NCBI RefSeq assembly: GCF_001422815.1 | Contig: NZ_LMMP01000003.1 | Location: 297-64,296 of the forward strand | Length of the DNA stretch: 64,000 nt | Direction: 5' to 3' | Source: Methylobacterium sp. Leaf91 | Lineage (GTDB): Bacteria; Pseudomonadota; Alphaproteobacteria; Rhizobiales; Beijerinckiaceae | Shown: in pieces, positions 1-8,866 of the stretch | Layout of the letters: each line of letters starts with the position of its first letter | How positions within the stretch are numbered: position 1 is the stretch's first letter | Notes under the pieces: generated by a model | What the model saw: only the letters and a program-made list of their open reading frames with translations | What the model was told of the DNA's origin: nothing | The model's database searches: none | Program-made: the position numbers and the translations under genes

Positions 1-331
1 CCCGTTCTGGGCTGCCATGATGAGGTTTGCGGCCCCTCCAATACGAGAGGGCGTGCGGGGCAAAGTCCGTTCGAACAGCCGGGCTGGGATGCAACACGAC
101 CACCTCAGGCGCGACGCAACGCGAGGACCGCTGGAGACACCGCGACGCAAAACAGGCCCCGGCGGGAACGCCGGAGCCTGACGGGACGCCGGGGGACCGG
201 CACACTATTATAGCGCTCAATGGGTTCCGCGGCGTCCCGCGTCCCCCTTTTGGGGCTTCTTCTGGGCCATGCCCCCGGCGCTGTCGCGCGCGGGGGTGAA
301 GGCATGTGAACGAGGAAAGAGGCGGCGATCG
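1..331. other. Non-coding leader region with two stem-loops
   Basis: I see no convincing gene before the OmpA/BON gene. The stretch holds a compact hairpin at 153-180 (stems CAGGC/GCCTG and CCGGCG/CGCCGG around a GGAA loop) and a longer-range 9-bp pairing between 182-190 and 231-239. These could be the end of an upstream transcript or a structured 5' leader. No known RNA family was recognised. Confidence 0.3.
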
Positions 332-2416
332 ATGGGAATGAGCCTGCGACGTCTTCAAGATGCCGCGAAGCGGGTGTCTGGTGGCGGCCGATCCCCGAGG
401 TTCGCATTGCCCGCCCTCCCGTCCTACCCCTTGCTCCAGAAATTCGGCTGGGCCGTCGGCCTGCCCGGACTGGCGCTCATCGTCGGCGTTGCGACGCCGT
501 TCCTCGCCAGCCGCGCGGAGCGGCGGCTCGAAGACAACGCCGGGGCTGTCGTGCGTGCGACGGCCGAGACGGGGTTGGAGCCCTGGCTGCGCCTGACGGT
601 ACGCGGCCGTGACCTCATCGCCACCGGGGAGGCGCCCGACGAGGCCGGGCGCGTCGCGGCCCTCGACAGGCTCAAGCGCCTGCCTGGCCTGCGCCGCGTG
701 GTCGGGCGTATCGGGATCGTCGAGGATGCCTCGCCCTTCGTCTGGACGGCGACACGCACCAGCCCGGAACGGATCGAACTGACCGGCAACCGGCCTGTCG
801 AGATCGGTCCGAGTGCCCTTGCCGCGAAGCTCGCCCCGGAGCTTCCCTCCGAGACCAGGATCGTCGATCAGGCGAAAGCCGCGCGCGGGGCACCGCCGGA
901 CTTTTCCACCGCCTCTGCCTTCGCGCTCGAACAGCTGAAGCCGCTGGCTCCGGGCGCCAGCGCCACCATCGCCGACACCACGGTGTCGCTGAGCGGCGAG
1001 GCATCGACGGTGGCCGATTACGAGGCCGTTAGGCAGGCCTTGGCCCATCCCCCGACCGGCTTCACCATGGGCAAGGTCGACATCCGGCCGGCAGCGACCC
1101 CCGATTTCCGGTTTGCGGTGACTCGCGAGCGCGGCGGCAACCTCGTCCTTTCGGGCAATGTCGTGTCGGAGACGGCACGCGAGGAGATCCGCGCCGTGGC
1201 CGACGACGCCGCCGATGGCGCCACGGTGGACGACCGAATGCAGACCGCCCGTGGTCTTGCGGATGGGATCGATCCGACCACGCTCGGCCGCTTCGCGTTT
1301 CGGGTCTCGTCCCTGATGCAGGATGGCAGCGTGACCTTTGCCGATTCGCGCGTGTCGGTCTCGGGGACCGCCCTCGACGGGCAGGCCATCGGCGAAATCG
1401 ACGCGCTTTTGCGCGACGGGCGACCGTCCGGCACCAGGGCCGGGCCTGTCGATCTCGCCGCCATGCCGCTCTCCCCCTATCGCTTCATGGTCCGCCGCGA
1501 GAGCGACGCGGTGACCCTGACCGGACACCTTCCCGACGGCGCCACGCGCGACCGTATCCTGGCGACGCTGCGACCGCGCTTCTTCCGCGAACGCATCGTG
1601 GACAAAATTCGCATCGCCGAGGGCGCGCCGGCCAATCTCACCGGCGCGATCGAGGCCGGCATCAGCGCGCTGTCCCTGCTCGCCACGGGCGAAATCCGGA
1701 TCTCGGACAGGACTCTCGCGCTCTCCGGGAATAGCCTCTACCGCGAGAGTGCCGGACGCTTCGAAATGGACCTCTCCCGGCGGATGCCGGCCGGTTGGCA
1801 GGGGCAGGCCGAGGTCAAGCCGTCAGCCAGCGAGACCATGGAGGATAAGGCCTGCCGGGGCTCGTTCGACCGCGCGATCGAGGGGCGCCGCCTGCTCTTC
1901 GCCCCCGGCAGCGTCACCCTGAAGGCGGAGTTCTATCCGACCCTCGACGCGGTGGCTTCAGCTGCGAAAGCCTGCACCGGCCTGCGCATCGAGGTGACGG
2001 GGCATGTTGACCCGGCGGGTGCCGCGGGCGCACCGAAACCCGCCCTCGATGCGGGAGTGGAGAACACTTCTTCCGTCGATTCGGGGAAGGCTCGGGACGC
2101 CGACAAGGCCTCGAAACCGGCGGTCGCGAAGACCGACAAGCCCCCGGTGAAGCCCGCCGATCCCAAACCGGCTTCGGCGAAGGACGGCAAGGACAAGGCC
2201 AACGGGGACAAGGCGGCGAAGGAGAAGGATGCCAAGACGGAAGCCTCGAAGGAGGCGAAACCGGCGGAGCCGGAACCCGACATGGCTCGACAGCGAGCGC
2301 TTGTGATCGTCGAGTATCTGCTCCAAGCCGGCATCCCGGCGGACAGGATCGTCGCCGCTCCCGCCGGTCGCGCCAATGCCACCGGGCAGGGCGTCGGCCT
2401 CGCCCTGCGCTCCTGA
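332..2416 (+). CDS. OmpA-family envelope protein with BON-like repeats
   Basis: Membrane-anchored periplasmic protein of about 694 residues. A hydrophobic anchor near residues 35-55 is followed by several BON-like units (patterns such as LTVRGRDLIATGEAP, LVLSGNVVSE, VTLTGHLPDG), then a C-terminal OmpA-like peptidoglycan-binding domain (GRRLLFAPGSVTLK, EVTGHVDPAG, RQRALVIVEYLLQAGIP). A Lys/Ala/Pro/Asp-rich segment of roughly 85 residues interrupts the OmpA domain right after its TGHVD motif. The ATG at 332 follows a purine-rich ribosome site (GAGGAAAGAGG); an upstream in-frame ATG at 269 lacks one. By family it probably tethers the envelope to peptidoglycan. The exact role is unknown. Confidence 0.75.
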   Translation: MGMSLRRLQDAAKRVSGGGRSPRFALPALPSYPLLQKFGWAVGLPGLALIVGVATPFLASRAERRLEDNAGAVVRATAETGLEPWLRLTVRGRDLIATGEAPDEAGRVAALDRLKRLPGLRRVVGRIGIVEDASPFVWTATRTSPERIELTGNRPVEIGPSALAAKLAPELPSETRIVDQAKAARGAPPDFSTASAFALEQLKPLAPGASATIADTTVSLSGEASTVADYEAVRQALAHPPTGFTMGKVDIRPAATPDFRFAVTRERGGNLVLSGNVVSETAREEIRAVADDAADGATVDDRMQTARGLADGIDPTTLGRFAFRVSSLMQDGSVTFADSRVSVSGTALDGQAIGEIDALLRDGRPSGTRAGPVDLAAMPLSPYRFMVRRESDAVTLTGHLPDGATRDRILATLRPRFFRERIVDKIRIAEGAPANLTGAIEAGISALSLLATGEIRISDRTLALSGNSLYRESAGRFEMDLSRRMPAGWQGQAEVKPSASETMEDKACRGSFDRAIEGRRLLFAPGSVTLKAEFYPTLDAVASAAKACTGLRIEVTGHVDPAGAAGAPKPALDAGVENTSSVDSGKARDADKASKPAVAKTDKPPVKPADPKPASAKDGKDKANGDKAAKEKDAKTEASKEAKPAEPEPDMARQRALVIVEYLLQAGIPADRIVAAPAGRANATGQGVGLALRS

Positions 2417-2428
2417 GAGATCGTCCCG

Positions 2429-2812
2429 ATGCTTCTGCTGTTGACGATTCTCTGGCCCGCGCTGGCCGCCAGCTTCGCGCTGGGCACCGCCATCGGATGG
2501 CACTTCGGACCGCCACGCGACCGGCTTTCGACCGCCATCGGGCTCGGACTCGGATTTGGGGCCGTTGCGCTCGCTGGGCTCGCTTTCAGCGGGATCGTAC
2601 CGGGCCGCCCGGGCTTCTGGGTGGAGAGCGCGGCGCTGAACCTGACGGCCTATATCGTTGGCGCCGGAACCGGAGCACTGGCGAGGCTGGCGCGTCCATC
2701 GCCGAGGGTGTCGGGCCTCGACGGTGTCGGCCGCTCCCCCGACCGCCTCGCTCCATCACCGAGACGGGCTGACAGTGCCGAGCAGAAGCTTCGAGGGAAA
2801 GTTTCGCGATGA
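2429..2812 (+). CDS. Small membrane protein, unknown function
   Basis: 127 residues with three predicted hydrophobic spans (about 2-24, 33-57 and 67-88), followed by a polar Arg/Ser/Pro-rich tail of about 40 residues. It begins 12 bases after the OmpA/BON gene stops, so the two are probably cotranscribed and may act together in the envelope. I recognise no family motif. The tail has the look of unconserved sequence. Confidence 0.55.
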   Translation: MLLLLTILWPALAASFALGTAIGWHFGPPRDRLSTAIGLGLGFGAVALAGLAFSGIVPGRPGFWVESAALNLTAYIVGAGTGALARLARPSPRVSGLDGVGRSPDRLAPSPRRADSAEQKLRGKVSR

Positions 2813-2840
2813 GGTGGCCGGGAGAGGATAACCCCTCCGC

Positions 2841-5147
2841 TCACCGCGCCCCGCGCTGAAGGTCTCCTTCGATCAGCAGCGCGCTCTTGCCTTCCAACCG
2901 GCTGCGGTAGACCTGCAAATTCTCCATCACGCGCTGGACGTAGTTGCGGGTCTCGGTGAAGGGGATGCGCTCGACCCAGTCGATGGGATCGACGCCGGTC
3001 CGGCGCGGATCGCCATAGGCGTCGATCCACTTCTTCACGTTGCCGCCACCGGCATTGTAGGAGGCGAAGGCGAGGATGTAGGAGCCACGCCAATCCTCCA
3101 TCAGCTCCCCGAGATGGGCCTGGCCGAGGCGGGCATTGTAGGCGGGATCGCTGGTGAGGCGGTCCTGGTCGTAGGAGGCGCTGACCCGTCGCGCCGTGCG
3201 CTGGGCGGTGGCCGGCATCATCTGCATCAACCCACGGGCGCCGACGCTCGATTGGGCGCGAGGATCGAACTGGCTTTCCTGGCGGGCGATGGCGAAGACC
3301 ATGGCCTTCTCCACCAGGGGAACGGCGGCGGAGGCCTCGTACTCGGGAATGCCGATGGTCGGGTAGGCATGGGCATCGAGGGGCAGCCCACGCTGCACCG
3401 CGAGCTTGCCCACCGCCACGAGGGCTCGCGAATTCCGCACCTCCACGGCGAGGTTGCCCAGCGCGCTGAGCTCGGCCGGGTTGGTCAGGCGATTCGCCGT
3501 GTCGATGTAGAGCGGCAAAGCCAGATCCTTCAGCGAAGCCGCCTCCAGCATCCGCAGCGCCCGCGTGGTCAGGCGGTTGTCGAACGCGGCCGCGGCCGCG
3601 GGTTCGAGATCGGGGACGACGCGGAGCGGCAGGCTCGCCTGCCCGAGCTTCGCCCGCGCGAGCTGCCCGTAATAGGCGATGGGCTGAAGCGCGGCGCGCT
3701 CGTAGAAGGTCTTGGCCAGCCCGGCTTCGCCGGCCGCCTCGGCGGCGCGGCCCTGCCAATAGGCCACGCGGGCCAGCGAGATCGGCGTCTCGGCAATGGT
3801 CGCGGCCTTGGCGAAATGGTTGGTGGCCTTGGCCGGATCGTCGAGGAAGCGCAGGGCGATCCAGCCGGCATGGAACTCGGCCTCGATCCGCTTCTCCACG
3901 GTGCGACCGCTATGGCCGGCGGCGACCTCGTAGGCGAGGCTCGGATTGCCGATGTCGATGAGCTTGCGGGCGACGATCCGGCGCTCGACCCACCATTCGT
4001 CGCCATCCACCAGGACATCGCCGTTGGTGGGGGCGGTGGCGAGGATCGCGGCGGCTTCCACCGCCTTGTCGGCCCGGCGCAGGTATTGCGCCCGCGACAG
4101 GATGTAGGACGGATCGCTGCGGAGCGACGGCGGCACGGCGTTCAGCGCGGAGGCGGCCGACGAACTCTTGTCTTCCACGGCACGGCGGGCGCGGACCAGA
4201 CTGGCGTAGCCGCCGCCGGCATAGGAGGCGGCCCGCCCGGCCGTCTCGTAATCCTCCTTCAGGAGGGCGCGCTCCATGCGGAAGCGGTGATCGACGCGGG
4301 TGAGGACACTCGGAAAGGCATCCATCACCTTGGTCTCGAGGGCGCGCCCGAAGGTTTCCGAGCGCCACAGGTCGCGGACCAGGGAGGCGGCGTCCTCGTC
4401 GAGGGAATCGGCCCGGAAGGCGAGCGCGAGGGCGAACTTGCCGGGAGCGCTCGACGGACGTGTTCCGGCGAAGAAGGCGCGCACGGTCGCCGGGTTCTTG
4501 CGCTCGGTGAGAAGTGCCTCCTCGGCGCGGCGGCGGAGGAGCGGACCCGCCGGCCATTCCGGGTTCGTCCGGGTGAAGGAGACAGTGCGCTCGAAGCCGA
4601 TGCCGGAGCCGGCGCGGATCGCCACCCATTCGAGCAGAGCGAGGGCCGCCGGATCGGTGAAGCCGTCGCGCAGGCGGTCGCCTTCGGAGACCTTGCCGCG
4701 CCGATAGGCGTCGATGGCCTGGCGCAGAGCGGGGAGGTCGACATCCGGCGCGACCTGCGCGGCGCGGGCGGGGTCGGGCACTTCCGGTACGGGCGCGGCC
4801 GGCGTCATGGCGGCGTCGGGAAGCGGGAAGGCGATCGGCGCTTCCGGATCGGCGGAGGCATAGGCCTTGGCGGCGGCGGGCAGGGCCTTGCTCGCCACGG
4901 TCTCGGCGCTGCGGTCATCCAGCTTCAGCGCATCGGCGGCGACTGCCTCGGTCTCCGCGGCCTTGCTGTCCGGCACCATGACGGAGGGGGCGACGGCGTC
5001 GCTCGACGGGCGGGTGGTGACATCCTCCCCCTGGGCCGCGGCGGCCGGGAAGATCGTGTTCGGCACGACCAGCATCGTCGTCCCCGCCAAGGCAAGGGCG
5101 AGGGAAACGGGGAGGGCGGCACGATGCGAGCGTGTCCAGAACGCCAT
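2841..5147 (-). CDS. slt: Soluble lytic murein transglycosylase
   Basis: 768 residues. An N-terminal signal peptide (about 1-38, ending AAAA-Q) is followed by a long alpha-superhelical region, then the catalytic SLT domain. The active-site motif ARQESQFDP places the catalytic glutamate near residue 624, followed by GARGLMQMMPATA and AFASYNAGGGNVKKW, all typical of Slt70-type enzymes. It would cleave the MurNAc-GlcNAc bond of peptidoglycan in the periplasm, forming 1,6-anhydro-MurNAc; anmK, which recycles that sugar, is elsewhere in this window. It is divergent from dapA, and a perfect CtrA-type box lies in the shared promoter region. The C-terminal end is convergent with the small membrane protein. 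Confidence 0.93.
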   Translation of the reverse strand: MAFWTRSHRAALPVSLALALAGTTMLVVPNTIFPAAAAQGEDVTTRPSSDAVAPSVMVPDSKAAETEAVAADALKLDDRSAETVASKALPAAAKAYASADPEAPIAFPLPDAAMTPAAPVPEVPDPARAAQVAPDVDLPALRQAIDAYRRGKVSEGDRLRDGFTDPAALALLEWVAIRAGSGIGFERTVSFTRTNPEWPAGPLLRRRAEEALLTERKNPATVRAFFAGTRPSSAPGKFALALAFRADSLDEDAASLVRDLWRSETFGRALETKVMDAFPSVLTRVDHRFRMERALLKEDYETAGRAASYAGGGYASLVRARRAVEDKSSSAASALNAVPPSLRSDPSYILSRAQYLRRADKAVEAAAILATAPTNGDVLVDGDEWWVERRIVARKLIDIGNPSLAYEVAAGHSGRTVEKRIEAEFHAGWIALRFLDDPAKATNHFAKAATIAETPISLARVAYWQGRAAEAAGEAGLAKTFYERAALQPIAYYGQLARAKLGQASLPLRVVPDLEPAAAAAFDNRLTTRALRMLEAASLKDLALPLYIDTANRLTNPAELSALGNLAVEVRNSRALVAVGKLAVQRGLPLDAHAYPTIGIPEYEASAAVPLVEKAMVFAIARQESQFDPRAQSSVGARGLMQMMPATAQRTARRVSASYDQDRLTSDPAYNARLGQAHLGELMEDWRGSYILAFASYNAGGGNVKKWIDAYGDPRRTGVDPIDWVERIPFTETRNYVQRVMENLQVYRSRLEGKSALLIEGDLQRGAR

Positions 5148-5199
5148 GGTTCTTCAAGTCCCGTCAGATGCGGACATGCCTAAGCTGTCCCGGAGGGCA

Positions 5200-5214
5200 T
5201 TAAGAAGTCATTAA
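5200..5214. promoter_or_regulatory. CtrA box between slt and dapA
   Basis: TTAA, seven bases (GAAGTCA), then TTAA followed by CC. This is an exact match to the alphaproteobacterial CtrA recognition pattern TTAA-N7-TTAA(CC). It lies 53 bp upstream of the slt start and about 120 bp upstream of dapA, so it could control either. The match is seen directly; occupancy by CtrA is inferred. Confidence 0.55.
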
Positions 5215-5332
5215 CCGCGCCGACAGAGCGTTTGCGCGCGTGCCGGCAAGGCCCTATGTCTGCCCGTCCGCGAGAGCGGTGATGCGGCCGGCACACCGGC
5301 CCACCGAAAAATCGACGGCCGGGAACGCCAGG

Positions 5333-6232
5333 ATGACCGACACCACGACACAGCGCCTCAGGGGCGCCATGACCGCGCTCGCCACTCCGTTTCGCGATGG
5401 CGCCTTCGACGAGGACGCCTTTCGCAAATTTGTGAACTGGCAGATCGAGCAGGGCATCCATGGCCTCGTGCCCGTAGGCACCACCGGCGAGACGCCTACC
5501 CTGAGCCATGACGAGCACGACCGTGTCGTGGCTGCCTGCATCGCCGAGACCGCCGGCCGGGTACCGGTCATCGCGGGCGCGGGCTCGAACTCCACGGCCG
5601 AGGCCGTCGACCGGGCCGTCAACGCGGAGAAGGCCGGTGCCGACGCAGTGCTCGTCGTGACGCCCTACTACAACAAGCCGACGCAGGCCGGGCTCTACGC
5701 GCATTTCAAGGCCGTCAACGACGCCATCGGTATTCCGATCATCATCTACAATATTCCCCCACGTTCCGTGGTCGACATGAGCGTCGAAACCATGGCGCGG
5801 CTGTATGAGCTCAAGAACATCGCCGGCGTGAAGGACGCCACGGCCAAGCTCGACCGTGTCAGCCTGCAACGCCAAGCCATGGGTGAAGACTTCATCCAGC
5901 TTTCGGGCGAAGATGCGACGGCGCTCGGATTCAATGCTCAGGGCGGCGTCGGCTGCATCTCGGTGGTCTCCAACGTGGCGCCGCGCCTCTGCGCCAAGCT
6001 TCAGGAAGCGACCCTGTCCGGCGATTACGCCACGGCCCTGCGGATCCAGGACCAATTGTTGCCGCTGCATGTGGGGCTGTTCGCGGAATCGAACCCGTCA
6101 CCGGTGAAATACGGTCTCTCGCGGCTGGGCCATATGAGCGACGAGGTGCGCCTCCCGCTCCTCACGGTCAGCGATGCCACGAAGGCAATCGTCGATTCCG
6201 CCCTGCGCCATGCCGGCCTGATCGACGGCTGA
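5333..6232 (+). CDS. dapA: 4-hydroxy-tetrahydrodipicolinate synthase
   Basis: Class I aldolase of lysine and meso-diaminopimelate biosynthesis, condensing pyruvate with aspartate semialdehyde in the cytoplasm. 299 residues, the usual length. Visible motifs are GTTGETPTL (substrate threonines), [20 protein letters not shown] with the catalytic tyrosine (Y139) and GVKDAT with the Schiff-base lysine (K167). The ATG at 5333 is chosen because family proteins start just before the [13 protein letters not shown] segment; the reading frame stays open further upstream but without family similarity. It is divergent from slt and followed 133 bp later by smpB. Confidence 0.96.
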   Translation: MTDTTTQRLRGAMTALATPFRDGAFDEDAFRKFVNWQIEQGIHGLVPVGTTGETPTLSHDEHDRVVAACIAETAGRVPVIAGAGSNSTAEAVDRAVNAEKAGADAVLVVTPYYNKPTQAGLYAHFKAVNDAIGIPIIIYNIPPRSVVDMSVETMARLYELKNIAGVKDATAKLDRVSLQRQAMGEDFIQLSGEDATALGFNAQGGVGCISVVSNVAPRLCAKLQEATLSGDYATALRIQDQLLPLHVGLFAESNPSPVKYGLSRLGHMSDEVRLPLLTVSDATKAIVDSALRHAGLIDG

Positions 6233-6368
6233 GCCCCCTCGCAGGCGAAACCCCGGCGAACCATATGAGTGTCGATCGGCCGCGTCGCGCGGCCGGCGAC
6301 GGCATCAGCTTCCTTCCAGACAAGGGGCATCGGCTCGGATAGGCCGATGCACCAGAACCGACGATGTG

Positions 6369-6842
6369 ATGGCTCCCAAACCGCAAGACACCCGCCGCGT
6401 CGTCGCCGACAACCGCGCCGCCCGCTTTCATTACGAAATCTCCGACGTCCTCGAGGCGGGCATCGCCCTGACCGGGACGGAGGTCAAATCTCTGCGCAAG
6501 GGCAAGGCGGCCATCGGCGAGGCCTATGCCGGTCCGTCGGGTGACGAGCTGTTCCTGTTCAACGCCTACATCCCGGAATATCTCGAAGCCAACCGCTTCA
6601 ACCACGAGACCAAGCGTCCGCGCCGGCTGTTGCTCCACCGCAAACAGATCAACAAGCTCATCGGCGCCACGAAGCGCGAGGGCTACACGGTGGTGCCGCT
6701 GAAGATCTACTTCAACGAGCAGGGCCGCGCGAAGATCGAACTCGGCCTCGGCCGGGGCAAGAAGCTCCACGACAAGCGCGAGAGCGCCAAGGAGCGGGAC
6801 TGGGAGCGCGACCGTGCCCGGATCATGCGCGACAAGGGCTGA
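6369..6842 (+). CDS. smpB: SsrA-binding protein SmpB
   Basis: 157 residues. It binds tmRNA and delivers it to stalled ribosomes for trans-translation. Diagnostic motifs are [31 protein letters not shown], the LFNAYIPEY segment, [13 protein letters not shown] and the basic C-terminal tail. The start may be ATG at 6369 or the GTG one codon earlier. The tmRNA gene itself is not in the window. The dapA-smpB neighbourhood is common in alphaproteobacteria. Confidence 0.97.
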   Translation: MAPKPQDTRRVVADNRAARFHYEISDVLEAGIALTGTEVKSLRKGKAAIGEAYAGPSGDELFLFNAYIPEYLEANRFNHETKRPRRLLLHRKQINKLIGATKREGYTVVPLKIYFNEQGRAKIELGLGRGKKLHDKRESAKERDWERDRARIMRDKG

Positions 6843-6966
6843 TCGGCGAACGCTCCGTTGACGGGCGATGCCCGTCCTGCCAAGACACCGCCCATGACGA
6901 CGAACCCGATCCTTTCCGGATTGTATTACGCGCCGCTCCCTTAGTGGCGAGGTGCTCTGTCACGTC

Positions 6967-6993
6967 TCAACCGCCCCGGTCGTCGGCGGTTGA
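6967..6993. terminator. Possible terminator hairpin after smpB
   Basis: A perfect 9-bp inverted repeat (TCAACCGCC / GGCGGTTGA, 9-nt loop) 125 bp past the smpB stop, followed only by a weak pyrimidine stretch (CCCTCTTCC). It may end the smpB transcript. The lack of a clean T-run keeps the call weak. Confidence 0.35.
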
Positions 6994-7041
6994 CCCTCTT
7001 CCAAGCACCGCTGGCCCCTCGGCTCCATAGAGGTCAGTTCC

Positions 7042-8076
7042 GTGTCTTTGGTTACGTCCCCTCCATCACGCATCACCGTCGGGATCATCGGATTCGGCGC
7101 GTTCGGCCAGCTGATCGCCCAACATCTCGGGCGGTATTTCGCGTTGCGCGCCTACGATCCCACCCTGCCGCACGCCGACGATATTCAGGCATCTCGCGGG
7201 CAGCACGGGTCCCTTCTCCTGGAAGGCAACGGCGTTCACACATCTCGCGGGATGCGCGGGTCCACACCCCTGGAAGGAGAGGGACAGGGTGAGGTGTGTG
7301 ACCTTTTCGGAGGTGGACCACACCTCACTCCAGCCCTCTCCTTGCAAGAGAGGGAGCCCGGCGCGCCTCATGTCGAACCCGCTTGGGAAGGGAGAACGGC
7401 CGGCGACCAGATATGTGAATCCAGTACGCAGAAAGGGGCGAGGAAAGCCGGGGTGCGGCTCGGCTCGCTCGCCGAAGTGGCTTACTGTCCCGTGGTCGTG
7501 CTGGCTGCTCCAGTCTCCAAGCTCGCCGAGGTGGTCTCCGCCATCGGACCTCACCTGCGGCCGGGCGCACTCGTCCTCGATGTCGCCTCGGTGAAGATGG
7601 TCGCCGCGCGGATCATGGCGGAAGGGTTGCCCGATCACGTCGGGATCGTCGCCACGCATCCGCTCTTCGGCCCGCAAAGCGCGCGCTCCGGCCTGAAGGG
7701 GCTGAAGATCGCCGTATGTCCGATCCGGGGGCGGGGAGGCCTGCGCGCCGCGGCCTTCCTACGGAAGCATCTCGGCCTCGATGTCATCCTCACGGATCCC
7801 GAGGCACATGACCGGGCAGCCGCCTCGGTTCAGGGCCTGACGCATCTCATCGCCAAGGTCTTTGTCGAGATGGAGCCGCTCCCGACCCGGATGACGACGA
7901 AGAGCTTCGACCTGCTAATGCAGGCGGTGGGCATGATCAGGAACGATGCCCCGGAAATCTTCGACGCGATCGAGCGCGCGAACCCCTACGCGGCGGATGT
8001 GCGCCGCCGGTTCTTCGCGCATGCATCACGGCTGGAGCGTGAACTCTCGGAGCCTCGCTCCAACGCCATGGGGTGA
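7042..8076 (+). CDS. Prephenate/arogenate dehydrogenase-like protein carrying an in-frame repeat
   Basis: 344 residues from a GTG start preceded by AGAGGT. The N-terminal Rossmann motif is GIIGFGAFGQ (about 14-23). The core resembles TyrA and arogenate dehydrogenases: CPVVVLAAPVSKL, LVLDVASVKM and the ATHPLFGPQSA motif with its catalytic-type histidine. It would oxidise prephenate or arogenate in tyrosine synthesis. Residues about 50-135 match nothing in the family. They are encoded by a palindromic repeat with two 51-bp-period copies inserted between the first Rossmann strands, yet the frame stays open. Without the insert the protein would be about 259 residues, nearer family length. Function may be retained or lost; a second tyrA elsewhere is possible. 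Confidence 0.8.
   Translation: MSLVTSPPSRITVGIIGFGAFGQLIAQHLGRYFALRAYDPTLPHADDIQASRGQHGSLLLEGNGVHTSRGMRGSTPLEGEGQGEVCDLFGGGPHLTPALSLQEREPGAPHVEPAWEGRTAGDQICESSTQKGARKAGVRLGSLAEVAYCPVVVLAAPVSKLAEVVSAIGPHLRPGALVLDVASVKMVAARIMAEGLPDHVGIVATHPLFGPQSARSGLKGLKIAVCPIRGRGGLRAAAFLRKHLGLDVILTDPEAHDRAAASVQGLTHLIAKVFVEMEPLPTRMTTKSFDLLMQAVGMIRNDAPEIFDAIERANPYAADVRRRFFAHASRLERELSEPRSNAMG
7189..7446. repeat. Palindromic repeat element inserted within a coding sequence
   Basis: About 258 bp, a multiple of three, inside the tyrA-like gene. It contains two imperfect direct copies starting CATCTCGCGGG at 7190 and 7241 (51-bp period, 17 codons). A 10-bp inverted repeat GTGAGGTGTG / CACACCTCAC follows at about 7289-7328, then the near-palindrome CCCTCTCCTTGCAAGAGAGGG core at 7334-7354. 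These last parts resemble the G/C-rich intergenic hairpin elements at 19.6 kb and 54.2 kb. Boundaries are estimated from where family similarity of the protein stops and resumes. Confidence 0.7.
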
Positions 8077-8155
8077 ACCGGCAATCGCGGCTTCGGCCAT
8101 CCGCATACCGGGGGGAGGGAGGCGAGACGCAGACTTCCCCCGGTCGAGTGAACGT

Positions 8156-8866
8156 CTACTGCTCGCTGACGTCGTCGCCCTGACGGATACCGTAGCGGGT
8201 CTCCAGTCCGGGATTGGCGCGGGCGACCGGCCGCTCGGCCACGTCGCGCGTCATGTCCCGTGGAGCCTCCCGCGGCACGTCCCGAGGATTGCGGGCCAGG
8301 CCCTCACCCTGGGTCCGGACGCCGCGCTCGCCCGGATCGCGACCGACGCGGGGAATGAGGTGGACGAGGTCGACGAACTCGTCGGCCTGTCGGCGAAGGT
8401 CGTCGGCGATCATGGCCGGCTGTGTCTGGATCGTCGAGACGACGGTGACCCGGACCCCGCGGCGCTGCATCGCCTCCACCAGGGAGCGAAAATCGCCATC
8501 GCCCGAGAACAGGACCATATGATCGATGCGGGGCGCGAGTTCGAGGGCATCGATGGCGAGTTCGATGTCCATATTGCCTTTGATCTTGCGACGACCGGCG
8601 GAATCGGTGAATTCCTTAGCCGGTTTGGTCACAACCCGATAACCGTTATAATCGAGCCAATCGATCAGCGGGCGGATCGATGAATATTCCTGGTCTTCGA
8701 CCATGGCTGTGTAGTAAAAAGCCCGGATCAAATTGTCGCGAGCTTGAAATTCCTTAAGCAGACGGCGATAATCGATATCGAAGCCAAGCGCCTTCGTTGC
8801 CGCGTAAAGATTCGCTCCGTCGATAAACAGAGCACTGCGCTGTTGTGCGCTCATTGAAAGATCCAT
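8156..8866 (-). CDS. NYN domain (LabA/DUF88) protein
   Basis: 236 residues. The NYN/PIN-like domain spans about 10-165: ALFIDGANLY with the first acidic residue, KGNMDIELAIDAL, VLFSGDGDFRSLVEAM and GVRVTVVS, together giving the usual acidic metal site of this nuclease-like fold. The last ~65 residues are Arg/Gly/Pro-rich and look disordered. Family members are thought to act on RNA, but the substrate is not known. It stands alone, with an AT-rich 340-bp region upstream, and base composition near its 5' end is less GC-rich than its neighbours. The start could be 8866 or the ATG four codons later. Confidence 0.85.
   Translation of the reverse strand: MDLSMSAQQRSALFIDGANLYAATKALGFDIDYRRLLKEFQARDNLIRAFYYTAMVEDQEYSSIRPLIDWLDYNGYRVVTKPAKEFTDSAGRRKIKGNMDIELAIDALELAPRIDHMVLFSGDGDFRSLVEAMQRRGVRVTVVSTIQTQPAMIADDLRRQADEFVDLVHLIPRVGRDPGERGVRTQGEGLARNPRDVPREAPRDMTRDVAERPVARANPGLETRYGIRQGDDVSEQ

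Noticed and set aside
1..18. Possible minus-strand gene start (ATG at 18)
   Set aside because: Only six codons lie in the window and the nearest purine-rich site is too far upstream to support it.
3114..5183. 689-codon open frame antisense to slt
   Set aside because: Gly/Arg/His-rich shadow with no motifs; slt is well supported.
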